A stretch of DNA of 64,000 nt from Lithodes maja (GCA_037953745.1 JBAKBP010003163.1:1-64000), one strand, 5' to 3'; shown: positions 50,601 through 51,337, counted from the first letter of the stretch. Translations and numbers: made by a program. The notes: generated from the sequence alone by a model not told the origin.

Positions 50601-51337
50601 GATTTCAGATAAAGTAGAGATTGATACAATGTGCTCCACTTTAGAGGTAAGATAGCCAAAGAACTTAGGATAGTCAATAGAGTTAGGGGACAGATAGACA
50701 GCACAGAAATATTTAGTTTGAGAGTGACAGAAAAGTTTGAGCCAGAGAGTTGAGAATTCAGAGGAGTCAAAGTCATGAATACGAGAGCAAGGGAGTTTGT
50801 TGTGCACATATAGTACACAACATTTGCCTTTGGCTTTTAAACTAGGATAGAGAAAGTAGGAAGAAACAGAGAAGGGGTTGCTGGAAGTTGCTTCAGACAC
50901 CTGAGTCTCTGTGAGAAAAAGAAGATCAGGTTTTCTGGAGAAGTGGTGTTCGACAGTGAAAGTTAGAGGAACGGCCACAATTCCACAAATGTTGCAGGAG
51001 TTGATAGTTAGCGGCCCAGTACATTTTGAAAAGTCGTCACCAGGGGTCAAGTTGCTGGGGGCATTTATGGTCTTACCTTAATTGAAAATTAAAGTTTTCT
51101 TAATTAAATCACTAAAACTTACTTTAACTGAGAGTAAGAATTTTGTATTTCTCTGAGTTTCTCAACCTCCATATTGCCGGTGCGGTCCTTCCTGTACCGT
51201 GCGATGAAGGGCAGCGTGTTCTCTTGGTCGAACATAGTGATAACGTTTCGGGCCACCCACTCCTCCACGTTCTGACGCTCTGATATCACCTTGGCTGCGT
51301 CCCACTCAAAAATTATCTCTACGTCGTTGTCGGGTAT
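2784..51337 (-). CDS. SRBD1: SRBD1, S1 RNA-binding domain protein 1 (Tex-like), internal exons only
   Basis: Seven exons on the minus strand join into one 1072-bp frame of 357 residues. Order and phases are 51337-51123, 47772-47661, 46564-46457, 38634-38492, 31111-30943, 9268-9088, 2927-2784, every junction in phase. The product follows the Tex/SRBD1 family: Tex N-terminal core with FIARYRKDRTG and ERARELGLEP, the GLQHIVADVISKD segment, VLAMNRGE, NLRKLLLTPPVRG, then VLAIDPG, which opens the YqgF/RNase H-like fold. By family knowledge the protein binds nucleic acid through a C-terminal S1 domain; that part, and HhH, would lie left of the window. The first exon(s) were not found right of 51337. 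Human SRBD1 is about 1000 residues, so roughly a third is here. Its cellular role is poorly defined. The only host gene recognised in the window; all other coding sequence is transposon-derived. Confidence 0.93.
3175..3545 (-). pseudogene. RTE-3 LINE, C-terminal tail
   Basis: The minus strand reads MESIDELSWVKRCKSMNMGG then APRGRPRKMWDQT and LTSEAALNRAAWSTAIR. This RTE C-terminal tail is found again at 35090-35300 on the plus strand (RLGWYGHVERMD, LTSEAALNR). Only the tail is left. Confidence 0.7.
3916..5738 (+). mobile_element. LINE-B (jockey-like), 5'-truncated insertion with ~32-bp target duplication
   Basis: The insertion begins inside the RT frame and ends GGGAACAACAACAACAAC. The same ~32 bases of RTE-1 (AACTCCGCACGC through AAGTAATTCATTTC) occur on both sides, at 3884-3915 and 5739-5770, a direct record of target-primed insertion. 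Related copies are at 27968-29163 and 41150-43431. Confidence 0.9.
3918..5723 (+). CDS. LINE-B reverse transcriptase, about 601 aa, 5' end missing
   Basis: The frame is open from the insertion boundary; the first in-frame ATG useful as a start is at 4173 (516 aa), but conserved sequence (TKHIINNLKHSPACGLDNIS, WKHGIIITFPKPNKDP) extends upstream, so the real start lies in the lost 5' part. RT motifs: TQHGFRPLHSTNTLL, TLDISKAFDAIPRHNL, GVPQGSVLSPALFNLYM, SYADDITLT (catalytic), APAKSTATLLTSW, KILGVTYD. The C terminus carries LARLRCGHHPALLSYQ and a zinc-type CPGCNTAPHTIKHIIEDC, typical of jockey-like elements. No endonuclease remains, so it cannot retrotranspose by itself. Uninterrupted, unlike the other copies. 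Confidence 0.85.
   Translation, partial: TKHIINNLKHSPACGLDNISNIHLRHLGPQGIQTLTNISNYSYSHNTIPDIWKHGIIITFPKPNKDPTLPSSHRPITLLCSPSKVMERLVLQLITPDLPLAPTQHGFRPLHSTNTLLTDLTQRAFDGINSARPPHRSLLATLDISKAFDAIPRHNLTNKIYNTNMHNNTKRWLANFLAGRCAHVSFAGQSSKIRNFPNGVPQGSVLSPALFNLYMHDITTPNTPQINLASYADDITLTCTHHDPRRATDLLQPYLNTLHGWCTTNRLNLAPAKSTATLLTSWTGEHEYIPQLTINNTPLTHTHTPKILGVTYDTHMTFKQHTTNIKKKLTPRLNALRSLAHTKFGHNKETTTTVYKQYIRSVMEYTSPAWSSNLAETHHKTLQTIQNKALKIITGCTATAPTDHLHQETKILKVKDHLDMRGTQFLAAASTNQDHPLNYMATHPQTPRNIKTTPSTRYHTQLLSSLPPCLPRTNFQKHIHTHISRQSIHSLTDNTQLHARPPEIHPSESSLPREDRVHLARLRCGHHPALLSYQKRLDDSVVDACPGCNTAPHTIKHIIEDCISHNHLRQQHNLHSMRALWESPIVAVAFLRDSGLFGQAA
7130..7862 (-). pseudogene. RTE-3 LINE fragments (palm and Cys-rich region)
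   Basis: The minus strand contains LPWELLYADDLVSIADSVRD, AEAKFRRWREGMASKGLRVD and a cysteine cluster (VCRKGVGANSIQCSVCSCWVH) at 7862-7440, matching the 37236-37940 copy (LPWEMLYADDIVLIADSAQE). The 7190-7330 part resembles the inverse of 34500-34620 (tail segment LRELLPIL). The copy is internally deleted and frameshifted. Confidence 0.65.
8207..8413. mobile_element. Fold-back (palindromic) element, ~205 bp
   Basis: Two arms of about 90 bp are near-perfect inverted complements: the left arm runs from CATAGACTACAGTAGATCT through GGAACTTTGCAGTAAGGGAC, and the right arm returns the same to AGTCTATG. A short loop near CCGTGAAAATTAT separates them. CATCCA on the left and GCATCCA on the right suggest a short target duplication. 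A non-coding hairpin MITE of unassigned superfamily. Confidence 0.75.
8575..8950 (-). pseudogene. RTE-3 LINE, apurinic-type endonuclease N-terminus
   Basis: The minus strand encodes FRLASVNVGSINGRANEVVE then VLERRGVDVCCTQEIQWKG and, after a frame change near 8690, MGVLVSKKWEKTELEIKGVN. This is the first third of an exonuclease-endonuclease-phosphatase domain of the RTE type (also found in craniofacial-development-protein-2-like annotations). The catalytic C-terminal part is absent. Confidence 0.75.
9088..9268 (-). CDS. SRBD1: SRBD1 exon: VLAMNRGE segment, 181 bp
   Basis: Acceptor GCACAG, donor GTCAGT. It encodes VLAMNRGEHQGVLTIKI... through SIEDSWERL plus one G of a split Val codon. In Tex proteins the (V/T)LA..RGE..GVL strand and the following (I/V)ED...RL helix lie just before the YqgF domain. 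It is separated from the preceding exon by 21.7 kb of nested transposons. Confidence 0.93.
9476..9883 (+). pseudogene. LINE-A reverse transcriptase, part split off by the DIRS insertion
   Basis: Reads VVDGHCSLPKPINYGVSQDS, VLSPVLFLTFINNIS, SPIHSYANDSTLLY (catalytic ADD changed to AND) and SNWGRENL..KTQFLHIY. It stops at 9883 in KTQFLH, where the DIRS left end starts. The continuation (KDHITTLAKAASQKLGVLNR) appears after the DIRS right end at 21891, with about 100 bp missing relative to the 61640 copy. Confidence 0.85.
9884..10182 (+). repeat. DIRS left inverted terminal repeat
   Basis: About 300 bp, from TTATTAGTGGCCCCTCC through TGGTTAGCGCATCCATCCACC, complementary with few mismatches to 21548-21838. 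Homology stops at CTTCCTTGCTCTG on the left and CACTGACATATC on the inverted right copy. The first ~38 bases also recur, inverted, in the internal complementary region. Confidence 0.92.
10183..11133 (+). other. DIRS 5' internal region, non-coding
   Basis: GT-rich sequence between the left terminal repeat and the ~118-bp repeat. Short open frames exist, but none resembles a known protein and none is repeated elsewhere in the window. Presumably leader of the DIRS element or an unrecognised older insertion. Confidence 0.4.
11134..11750 (+). repeat. ~118-bp repeat (copy 1), split by a TTAA MITE
   Basis: TTTACAAAGAGGTCTGGGGC, AGGTACAATTGGTATGACAT, then the MITE at 11225-11700, then GGCGGTGGTACCTTCGGGTG. 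The same block without the MITE is at 15868-15985. The two copies flank LINE-C as direct repeats. Confidence 0.75.
11225..11700. mobile_element. piggyBac-type MITE, 476 bp (family of 16099 and 33669)
   Basis: TTAA at 11221-11224 and 11701-11704; ends CCCTCCAGCCCCGG and, inverted, CCCTTCGTTCCCGG. The unoccupied version of the site exists at 15946-15955 (GACATTTAACATGAAACCCG), with a single TTAA, which proves precise TTAA insertion. The interior includes an imperfect palindrome around GTCGGTCCAGCC...GTCGGACCGAC. Confidence 0.92.
11895..14798 (-). CDS. LINE-C ORF2: endonuclease-reverse transcriptase, 967 aa, intact
   Basis: One uninterrupted frame, the longest in the window. Residues ~1-230 form an exonuclease-endonuclease-phosphatase domain: LGLLNVRSLRNK, LCLTETWL, MAVVYRPGH, LICGDFNYW and the terminal SDHALITF. 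The RT follows at ~440-720: LNYRPVSNLSFISKILERAI, FQSAYRQHHSTETALIRVHN, LLDLSAAFDTVDHELLLSDL, GVPQGSVLGPILFIIYIS and the catalytic FYADDTQIY. The C-terminal part (VDYCNALLVGLPNYILKKVQ, LHWLPVRARIEF) is typical of CR1/L2-group LINEs. It nicks DNA and reverse-transcribes its own RNA at the nick. All catalytic motifs are present, so enzyme activity is plausible, though ORF1 is frameshifted. Start chosen at the ATG just before LNVRSL. Confidence 0.92.
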   Translation of the reverse strand: MKLGLLNVRSLRNKMDHICEILDERNLDVLCLTETWLFESDLNIIQAALPKTHSIINVPRPRGDHPGGGVAVVYSTSLVNILQISHNPAPLYYELLEVEIKLHQQILRMAVVYRPGHRGTDRGFMEEFGQFLEEFSAKTGRLLICGDFNYWVDSPHLKPFSPEFLELTDQNNFVNHVSHPTHILGHTLDLVFSPVGCGGVLDVDVENADPNTSDHALITFSFDFPKPLTHEKVIRFRNYKNADLNLASSEVKQYLGSIDISNLTSDELVEVHGNALKLVFDHHCPEVEKKIIVRDDSPWYSTRVKFLRRARRRAEREWRKNKTDSTWLQYLSARRAVVHKIKDEKKVYYQGKVDSCGNDQRRLASIVNSLLGKTRVSLRPFVPDAELAVSFVAFFAGKITRIRQELDDASVGEELSVVLQPRHIPNNVLSSFHSVEVDMISSYIRNLNKTFCPLDPINVSKLPRVYDHTVEFISKIINKCFSEGSFPHSEKHALLRPTLKKPGLDVENMLNYRPVSNLSFISKILERAILDQLQPLLQQNETIPIFQSAYRQHHSTETALIRVHNDLVENICNGVASLLVLLDLSAAFDTVDHELLLSDLYDCGVRDSALLLLGSYLSGRSQSVMVNQVVSDSTPLQYGVPQGSVLGPILFIIYISSLSLLLRAHNVTFHFYADDTQIYVRITNIVDIRSKMELLMSDIKKWMRARKLKLNDGKTDILIIRGNRRADDIVGALSINVGGSQLRPANSVRNLRVYVNSRLDFKEHVNQIVKSCYLHIRNLYLVKPFITRRCLLTLVHSLVFSRVDYCNALLVGLPNYILKKVQSVLNRAARLIFGVPPRTPTTSLHIELHWLPVRARIEFKLCLVTFKVLKFGEPRYLAELLRRPPAHHGVVVRHDNDPFRLDEPWAFQQSSFFERSFSYMAPRLYNRLPLSMRQLSSVECFKRQLKTFLFERSYDLERGVMTDGYRV
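14819..15855 (-). pseudogene. LINE-C ORF1, zinc-knuckle RNA-binding protein, frameshifted
   Basis: The N-terminal part has coiled-coil-like charge (KVDALEEIMKEQVEEREKEK), then a stop near 15700, a Lys-rich linker, and LASVPVNKLTRTESGVLVVR LPSKKAKEDAGRAI. A shift near 15320 is followed by TKIAVVKMSPEIRSSI and three knuckle-type clusters: CYHCQGFGHTSDRCYRK, CNFCAGTHNSKDC, CINCM. In family terms it is the nucleic-acid chaperone packaging LINE RNA. Two breaks make it nonfunctional as read, unless they are sequencing errors. Confidence 0.82.
15868..15985 (+). repeat. ~118-bp repeat (copy 2), empty MITE site
   Basis: Same block as 11134-11220 plus 11705-11745, here with a single TTAA. It is followed by GCAATTCGCTATGGTTTGCC, itself a diverged repeat of 15797-15820 (GCAATTCGCTATGGTTGCC), so the junction was duplicated. 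Confidence 0.7.
16099..16588. mobile_element. piggyBac-type MITE, 490 bp, left TTAA mutated to TGAA
   Basis: Close sibling of 11225-11700 and 33669-34148 over its whole length. Right TTAA at 16589-16592; left flank TGAA at 16095-16098. Ends CCCTCCAGCCCCGG and, inverted, CCCTCTCACCACGG. Confidence 0.85.
16625..17817 (+). pseudogene. DIRS gag-like protein, frameshifted
   Basis: A possible start MPESY lies at 16629, followed by stops. An open stretch at 16796-17075 contains DVKALSALTPELDMFP. After a shift near 17070 the frame continues to 17817: TYLDREFRLRSKAFRLFSQY, EVRKAIELSRRLLLQTSIQS and a Lys/Ser/Gln/Pro-rich basic C terminus (KPVSKVQASGSKPFHQPKSS). Position before RT and a basic nucleic-acid-binding tail fit a DIRS gag. 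No zinc knuckle is seen. Confidence 0.65.
17850..19745 (+). pseudogene. DIRS reverse transcriptase-RNase H
   Basis: The frame is open from about 17850. RT motifs: YPVFTSKLFLVPKKDSIQMR, PVVDLSYLNLHI, MCSLDLTDAYWHVPVNKRFK, QRMPFGLNLAPRIFTKLV and the catalytic RILWYLDDWLV (YLDD). RNase H follows with VWVDTDASGTIGWGF. At about 19055 an A5 run shifts the frame by one base; coding then continues as LQVHGSTLRGKSVAFRMDNL NAV and LPGVANVWADALSRR to about 19745. RT-RNase H fused without a protease or integrase, followed by a tyrosine recombinase, is specific to DIRS elements. The single shift suggests recent decay or an assembly error. Confidence 0.9.
19700..20707 (+). pseudogene. DIRS tyrosine recombinase, two frameshifts
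   Basis: The N-terminal core-binding part reads NETDKFMNQYTQSTKRQYQS HWQSFTSWIV and FEQKRLSVVTLKNHLTAIRV. It shifts near 20040 into SLDRALSLLHSRLYQ and VFLMALATGSRVSELAAMSN (first catalytic Arg), and again near 20350 into KYMRVAPLNRQGALWVS. The second half holds RAHDLRKWAASLRF (His-x-x-Arg box) and WASNHTFLTRYLSVAL, with the likely nucleophile Tyr. The enzyme joins the circular cDNA to the target without duplicating it. It overlaps the end of the RNase H frame, as usual for DIRS. Confidence 0.88.
20708..21369 (+). other. DIRS 3' internal region, non-coding
   Basis: AT-rich with a G11-12 run at 20747 and a short inverted pair (GCAGGCTTCTTTGAAGCACGCCCCTGC). No open frame resembling a protein and no repeat elsewhere in the window. 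Confidence 0.45.
21370..21477 (+). repeat. DIRS internal complementary region (ICR)
   Basis: The first part, AGGCATAATCGTCAATGATG through CCACTAATAAAT, is the exact complement of the left tip (9882-9919). The second part, ATTATAGGTTTGACTCCTGC through CGTAATCATTGACGA, is the exact complement of the right tip (21825-21890). The ICR thus encodes the joined ends of the circle, the template used to complete DIRS termini. It is also itself a near-palindrome. Confidence 0.93.
21548..21890 (+). repeat. DIRS right inverted terminal repeat plus tip extension
   Basis: Positions 21548-21838 mirror the left terminal repeat. The extra ~55 bases to 21890 (TTTCTTTATCTCCTTGCAGG) have no left counterpart but are present in the ICR. 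Asymmetric tip extensions are standard in DIRS elements. Confidence 0.9.
21891..22532 (+). pseudogene. LINE-A 3' part, right side of the DIRS insertion
   Basis: Reads KDHITTLAKAASQKLGVLNR, LLALYKGTVCPCIEYCSHVW and GRSSHTALLDKVERKAFRII, then decays. The 3' UTR (TCTTTCAACTCTGGGGGAGG, TTTTGCCTTTTGTCTCCCTT) ends in an A-rich ATAAAATAAATAAAATAAA tail. It belongs with 9476-9883 as one pre-DIRS LINE-A copy. Confidence 0.85.
22555..23240 (+). pseudogene. LINE-A 3' part, second tandem copy
   Basis: Starts at LDILGGLLF-like sequence, then KDHITTLAKSASQKLSELNC and a degenerate remainder. The 3' UTR CTCTTTCAATTTGAAGGGAC is followed by an A-rich end near 23240. It lies head to tail with the previous copy. 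Confidence 0.75.
23285..23895 (+). mobile_element. RTE-2 LINE C-terminal tail and 3' UTR
   Basis: GGTATGGTCATGTTGAACGA encodes WYGHVER. The tail continues through GACTATAGATCAGGCAAGGG and the 3' UTR shared with 1-275 and 40320-40660, ending AAAAAAGAAAAGAAAAAAAA. The copy is 5'-truncated. Confidence 0.8.
23920..23968. repeat. (ATAC)n microsatellite
   Basis: About ten tandem CATA/TACA tetranucleotides, directly after the RTE-2 A-rich tail. Confidence 0.9.
24025..24420 (-). pseudogene. LINE-A 3' end fragment
   Basis: On the minus strand, CTTCGCTGCAATGTTGCATC through CCTACGTAGGGCGTAGTACC and the 3' UTR GTGTCTCCC-TTGTCTCC match 62090-62460. No continuous frame. Confidence 0.75.
25346..26559. mobile_element. 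hAT-type non-autonomous element, 1214 bp, 8-bp target duplication
   Basis: Ends CAGGGCTT... and ...AAGCCCTG, flanked on both sides by GTTTTACC (25338-25345 and 26560-26567). The uninterrupted target CTCTGTTTTACCTCCATT exists, on the other strand, in the intact RTE-2 copy at 39795-39812. An 8-bp duplication with CAGGG ends is diagnostic of hAT. The interior contains a (TA)n/(GA)n microsatellite at 26226-26290 and TTTCGTTCC-rich subterminal repeats. No transposase. Confidence 0.92.
26226..26290. repeat. (TA)n then (GA)n microsatellite
   Basis: Tandem TATA broken by CAGTACAG, followed by about 13 GA units; inside the hAT element. Confidence 0.9.
27968..29163 (+). pseudogene. LINE-B, 5'-truncated insertion in RTE-2
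   Basis: Flanked by AACCCTCTCAAA at 27956-27967 and 29164-29175. Starts at NLYMHDINTPNSPQITIASY ADDITL. A (CA)n expansion at 28220-28262 shifts the frame into TFKQHITNTKKKLTPRLNAL. It continues to SIPSFIDNTQL and a stop at 28838, with further homology to the 3' end GGTTAGGGAACAACAAC. Confidence 0.88.
29560..29770. repeat. Unclassified repeat with two similar blocks
   Basis: AACCAGACCACTGAG..CTCTCATAGGGCTGGTCCGAAGG at 29592-29642 recurs as AGCCAGACCACATGAGCTCT plus TATAGGGCAGGGCCGAAGG at 29755-29794. No coding content recognised. Confidence 0.45.
29773..30699 (-). pseudogene. LINE-A 5' end: leader and endonuclease
   Basis: The minus strand starts with a leader (TGGTGATGGGCTGGTCTA at ~30699) and MTASLPWIDLPIYQDWKPKR (30604). 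The endonuclease follows: INFCNIRVLSSN, DLLFLIETHVSG, CCVYVRNNLAFSRV, YFCAVYLSPNSTDYPK, ISILGDFNVHHHQWLSS and LGSSDHKLISVTCPISP near 29830. GDFN and SDH are catalytic EEP motifs. A frame change near 30220 and loss of RT make it dead. The leader is the same sequence that forms the head of the composite elements at 36650, 39011 and 42913. Confidence 0.85.
30943..31111 (-). CDS. SRBD1: SRBD1 exon: basic segment before the central domain, 169 bp
   Basis: Acceptor TTTCAG, donor GTAAGT. It completes the split Leu codon and encodes MKFCKPVLECTNKVRKQPKR, a Lys/Gly-rich variable stretch, then AKYENYFNYKNIAWNIKSHS. The KYE.YF.Y motif and the following SH|VLAMNRGE junction match the Tex family. The lysine-rich insert is typical of the animal protein rather than bacterial Tex. 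Confidence 0.92.
31112..31490. other. Intron sequence, nothing recognised
   Basis: AT-rich intron directly upstream of an SRBD1 acceptor; no repeat, frame or terminal structure seen. Confidence 0.5.
31493..32090. mobile_element. piggyBac-type MITE, 598 bp
   Basis: TTAA at 31489-31492 and 32091-32094; ends CCCGAAAACGGCGAG and, inverted, CCCATAAACGGCAG. Core segments (GTAACCTGTAACAACAATAA, GTGATAATTGAAGGGGGAGG, TTTTTGTGCTAACATTAGC) recur in opposite orientation in the 59303-59914 element and partly in 58507-59150. Confidence 0.8.
32340..32648. mobile_element. piggyBac-type MITE, 309 bp
   Basis: TTAA at 32336-32339 and 32649-32652; terminal CCCTTT in both orientations. Subterminal hairpin GAAGACGCACCTGCGTCTTC. 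Interior (GTTGTTGTT)-type run. Non-coding. Confidence 0.7.
33060..33195 (+). repeat. Interspersed repeat (family of 2100 and 43530)
   Basis: AATGTAAAACTTGCAAAATA through CGCTATGTGGAAACAACGC and CACATAGGGTGTACAC. It is nearly the reverse complement of 43530-43690. A separate phrase, CAGTTTCCAACTATCTACCT, occurs at both 32925 and 33495. Confidence 0.6.
33669..34148. mobile_element. piggyBac-type MITE, 480 bp (third family member)
   Basis: TTAA at 33665-33668 and 34149-34152; ends CCCTCCAGCCCCGG and, inverted, CCCTTCCTTCCCGG. Same core as 11225 and 16099 (AGTAGAGCTCTCTAAGTCAA, GCCGGAGATGCGGAGCGTCG). Confidence 0.9.
34153..34490. other. AT-rich stretch, nothing recognised
   Basis: Low-complexity AT-rich intron sequence between a MITE and RTE-3; no supported feature. 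Confidence 0.4.
34493..35300 (+). pseudogene. RTE-3 LINE C-terminal region, interrupted by a SINE-like insert
   Basis: Plus strand: LLPILTMKRMPLPLKGKVYA SCVRRN, VEDVNRMESNEMRMVKWMCG, the insert at ~34690-35003, then VRITNDELRRRLGI, RLGWYGHVERMDE and NLTSEAALNRVAWNAAIRTR. It matches 3175-3545 and is decayed. Confidence 0.75.
34690..35003 (-). mobile_element. SINE-like insertion with (GAT)n tail
   Basis: Interrupts RTE-3 between GGGGCCAAA and AGTTAGAATA. Read on the minus strand it ends GGCGTCAGATTTGATGATGA, a short trinucleotide tail like those of RTE/CR1-mobilised SINEs. No protein and no certain tRNA boxes. Target duplication about CCAAA, too short to be firm. Confidence 0.55.
35635..36051. 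mobile_element. piggyBac-type MITE, 417 bp
   Basis: TTAA at 35631-35634 and 36052-36055; ends CCCACTGAGCCCCAGC and, inverted, CCCTCTGAGTACCAGC (13 of 16). It lies inside RTE-2. Subterminal hairpin CGACGACACTTGTGCGTCGT. Short open frames inside are not supported. Confidence 0.88.
36650..37185 (+). mobile_element. Composite LINE-A/LINE-B-derived short retroelement, longest copy
   Basis: Flanked by ACAACCCTGTC (36639-36649 and about 37186-37196) inside RTE-2. It has an extra ~114-bp front (with an AAAGGCGGCTTTC-type hairpin), then the LINE-A-derived head TGATGGGCTGGTCTATCAGA (36766) to AAGCGTCACATT (36945). A unique middle and the LINE-B-like tail GGGGCTGTTCGGTCAGACAG followed by AACAAC repeats complete it. 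No meaningful protein. Confidence 0.82.
37236..37940 (+). pseudogene. RTE-3 LINE reverse transcriptase core
   Basis: Plus strand: EEKVPYAWQESVIVNIYKGK GDSLDRGNYRGLKMLDQVMK, FGFMPGRGTTDAIFTLRQMQ, YLVFVDLEKAFDRVPREVVQ and MRKLGVEEWLVRVIMRMYEG. One frameshift at ~37685 precedes FSVKVGVHQGSVLSPLLFVL, LPWEMLYADDIVLIADSAQE and MGLRVNIDKTKVMISG. YADD is the catalytic motif. The 705-bp fragment is the best-preserved RTE palm domain in the window; one shift away from continuous. Confidence 0.85.
38492..38634 (-). CDS. SRBD1: SRBD1 exon: Tex N-terminal domain, 143 bp
   Basis: Acceptor TTTCAG, donor GTGAGT. Encodes MNREELYSLLDPNKEGLRTI followed by EEAEQGLQHIVADVISKDPE and VLDNVRK plus CT of the next codon. 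The GLQHI(V/I)AD.ISKD..VL motif is highly conserved in animal SRBD1. The initial ATG is internal, not a start, because the preceding exon joins in phase 0. Confidence 0.94.
38755..38866 (-). pseudogene. RTE-2 LINE sliver
   Basis: 112 bp matching 27050-27145 (TCTTAACAAATTTCCTC, CATACGCTTTTTC, encoding an EKAYD..D.EAMWKVL-type stretch), just upstream of an SRBD1 exon. Confidence 0.65.
39011..39436 (+). mobile_element. Composite LINE-A/LINE-B-derived short retroelement
   Basis: Flanked by AACCAACAAGAGCA (38998-39010) and AACCAACAAGAACA (from ~39437). LINE-A head GTGGTGATCGGCTGGTCTAT, body, and tail GGGGCTGCTCGGCCAGACAG plus CAACAAC repeats. Same layout as 42913-43315. Confidence 0.85.
39650..39727. 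repeat. T-rich low-complexity tract
   Basis: Poly-T and TTTAT repeats directly before the RTE-2 coding part. Confidence 0.8.
39729..40675 (+). mobile_element. RTE-2 LINE 3' part, young-looking copy
   Basis: The 195-aa C-terminal frame is uninterrupted, followed by the full 3' UTR (TGGTCATTTGGGGGAAGGGG ... GAGTCGGCCACCCCCAAG). It supplies the empty site proving the hAT insertion at 25346 and is the reference for the tails at 1-275 and 23285-23895. Confidence 0.88.
39732..40319 (+). CDS. RTE-2 C-terminal polypeptide, 195 aa, truncated at N-terminus
   Basis: Begins inside the RT thumb: EQVECFKYLGGSISRSGGME. Then VVPTVMYGAETWALKKKERR, LRSMCGVTRRDGLRNEEIRR, RRVLSWYGHVERMGDERLTK and GRPPLRWRDCVRQALDDRGM, ending RNEWRMLVNS. 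The ATG used is simply the first one in the fragment. This post-RT tail is typical of RTE-like LINEs; no catalytic residues are present, so no activity is expected. Confidence 0.85.
   Translation: MEQVECFKYLGGSISRSGGMEMEVKQRVCEGRKVFGAMGSMWKTRNLGMKVTSAMYQGIVVPTVMYGAETWALKKKERRKLDVMEMSCLRSMCGVTRRDGLRNEEIRRRVGQQEHLSARVDRRVLSWYGHVERMGDERLTKRIYESDTRGDRRAGRPPLRWRDCVRQALDDRGMTIDQAKEVVINRNEWRMLVNS
40689..40993. mobile_element. piggyBac-type MITE, 305 bp, long terminal repeats
   Basis: TTAA at 40685-40688 and 40994-40997; ends CCCACAAAATCTGGGAGGCC and, inverted, CCCACGAAATCCGGGAGGCC (18 of 20, continuing TCA). Internal GGGAGGCCTTATAAGAGGC repeats the terminus. Non-coding. Confidence 0.93.
41095..41149 (+). 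mobile_element. Solo composite/LINE-B-like tail
   Basis: CCTTGGGACTGTTCGGTCAG ACAGCCTGGGGAACAACAAC, directly before a LINE-B copy. A similar solo tail is at 62970-63020. Confidence 0.65.
41150..43431 (+). pseudogene. LINE-B copy, longest 5' extent, split by a composite element
   Basis: Frame from about 41155 (DPDYTPFTNNQTKHIINNLK LSPACGL) through TQHGFRPLHSTNTLL, TLDISKAFDAIPRHNL and a stop at 41791 (CAA to TAA in GVPQGSV). Then SYADDITLT, a (CA)n-linked shift at ~42100, TFKQHTTNTKKKLTPRLNAL and CPGCNTAPHTIKHIIEDC. The composite element interrupts at 42912/43316, and the last exon-like piece HSLRALWESPTVAMAFLRDS G ends at 43411 with a GGGAACAAC tail. Confidence 0.87.
42913..43315 (+). mobile_element. 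Composite LINE-A/LINE-B-derived short retroelement, inserted in LINE-B
   Basis: 403 bp flanked by CAACACAATTT (42902-42912 and 43316-43326). The head, 42913-43070, from GGTGATGGGCTGGTCTATCA to AAGCGTCACATT, equals the LINE-A leader at 30699-30540 inverted, including MTASLPWIDLP coding. The tail GGGGCTGTTCGGCCAGGCAG and AACAAC repeats equal the LINE-B 3' end. The middle ~180 bp is unique. Confidence 0.92.
43530..43682 (-). repeat. Interspersed repeat (inverse copy of 33060-33195)
   Basis: GTACACCCTATGTGGTGGAT through GTTTGCAAGTTTTACATT. Confidence 0.65.
43683..43909. mobile_element. piggyBac-type MITE, 227 bp
   Basis: TTAA at 43679-43682 and 43910-43913; terminal CCCCTTCAGACTCATATGAT and, inverted, CCCTCTCCGACATATGACGC align with small gaps. 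Non-coding. Confidence 0.8.
44083..44176. repeat. (TA)n and poly-T tract
   Basis: TATA repeat 44083-44140 followed by about 24 T at 44152-44175. A right-end-only TTAA MITE terminus (GGCGAGGGTTAA) lies at 44260-44271, without a matching left end. Confidence 0.85.
44508..44531. repeat. (AC)n microsatellite
   Basis: About twelve AC units. The following 44532-44770 resembles 39455-39640 (CAGTCAGTCAG..., TAGTGACATAAG, CAATAATTC), an unclassified interspersed repeat. Confidence 0.8.
44840..45142. mobile_element. Fold-back element with (TA)n loop arm, ~300 bp
   Basis: Left arm GATAACAGCGAATGCTGCTT CCTCAT and, after a (TA)n insertion, GGGGCCATATTTTTGCTGAG and GATTAACCTACATATACCCC. The right arm returns TTTGGGGGTAAATATAGGTT, AATCTCAGCAAAGAAATGGC and GAGGCAGTATTCGCTGTTAT C. 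No coding capacity. Confidence 0.75.
45150..46450. other. Intron, nothing recognised
   Basis: AT-rich; short (ATAC)n at 45338-45357. No repeat family, frame or terminal structure that I can support. Confidence 0.5.
46457..46564 (-). CDS. SRBD1: SRBD1 exon: Tex N-terminal domain, 108 bp
   Basis: Phase 0 at both ends, 36 codons, acceptor TTCCAG and donor GTAAGT. It encodes TAAFKGNGKRTYAERARELG then LEPPALEAMQGTHNKY. The (Y/F)K..KRT..E.AR..GLEP pattern is the hallmark linker of Tex and SRBD1 proteins. Confidence 0.93.
46570..47385. other. Intron, nothing firmly recognised
   Basis: 46635-46760 has CAGTAAACCCTTCATGCTCG and several GCGAGTATG phrases, possibly part of a mariner- or piggyBac-like relic, but no partner end was found. 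The rest is AT-rich. Confidence 0.35.
47390..47648. repeat. (AG)n microsatellite, ~260 bp
   Basis: Interrupted AG repeat. On the gene strand it is a (CT)n tract starting 12 bp downstream of the donor of SRBD1 exon 47772-47661. The SLSLSL frame it creates is an artefact. Confidence 0.97.
47661..47772 (-). CDS. SRBD1: SRBD1 exon: Tex N-terminal domain, 112 bp
   Basis: The exon starts with the A completing the split Lys codon and then encodes HVQERVVKVLKGDRKKL... ending LRATTMHEVEHL at a GTAAGT donor. It matches the family's continuation after the LREI helix. The exon is squeezed between two tandem repeats: a minisatellite starts about 26 bp upstream of its acceptor and an (AG)n tract starts about 12 bp beyond its donor. 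Confidence 0.93.
47799..50150. repeat. Minisatellite, 44/45/50-bp units, ~2.35 kb
   Basis: Over 50 tandem units on the theme CAGTCCAGTCTATGTAAACC CTATCAACAGTACACCAGCA ATAT. There are three variants: 44 bp (GCAATAT end), 45 bp (TCTACAATACACCAGTGAATAA end) and about 50 bp (with GTAGGCTACACC). Rare variants recur about 861-907 bp apart (GTGCACC at 48731/49638, GTAGACTAC at 48366/49228, GCAATATTAG at 48285/49146), showing a higher-order duplication. The array starts about 26 bp upstream of an SRBD1 acceptor. Confidence 0.97.
50276..51055 (-). pseudogene. LINE-A endonuclease fragment
   Basis: Minus strand: INSCNICGIV, KPDLLFLTETQVSEATSSNP FSVSSYFLYP, YFCAVYLSPNSIDYPKFFGY and ISIFGDFNVHHRQWLAS (GDFN catalytic), then a shift into EQAFIFSILNNLEQLVQHLT HI. 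The truncated EEP domain sits between the minisatellite and the first SRBD1 exon. Confidence 0.82.
51123..51337 (-). CDS. SRBD1: SRBD1 exon: Tex N-terminal domain (first exon seen)
   Basis: 215 bp, preceded on the minus strand by TGTACAG and followed by GTAAGT. It reads IPDNDVEIIFEWDAAKV..., then the family signature NTLPFIARYRKDRTG, and ends LREIQNSYSQL plus two bases (AA) of a split Lys codon. This is the helical Tex_N region, which normally lies after a variable, basic N-terminal extension; that extension must be encoded upstream, to the right, and could not be identified. The 3' splice donor is only about 60 bp from a LINE-A fragment. Confidence 0.93.
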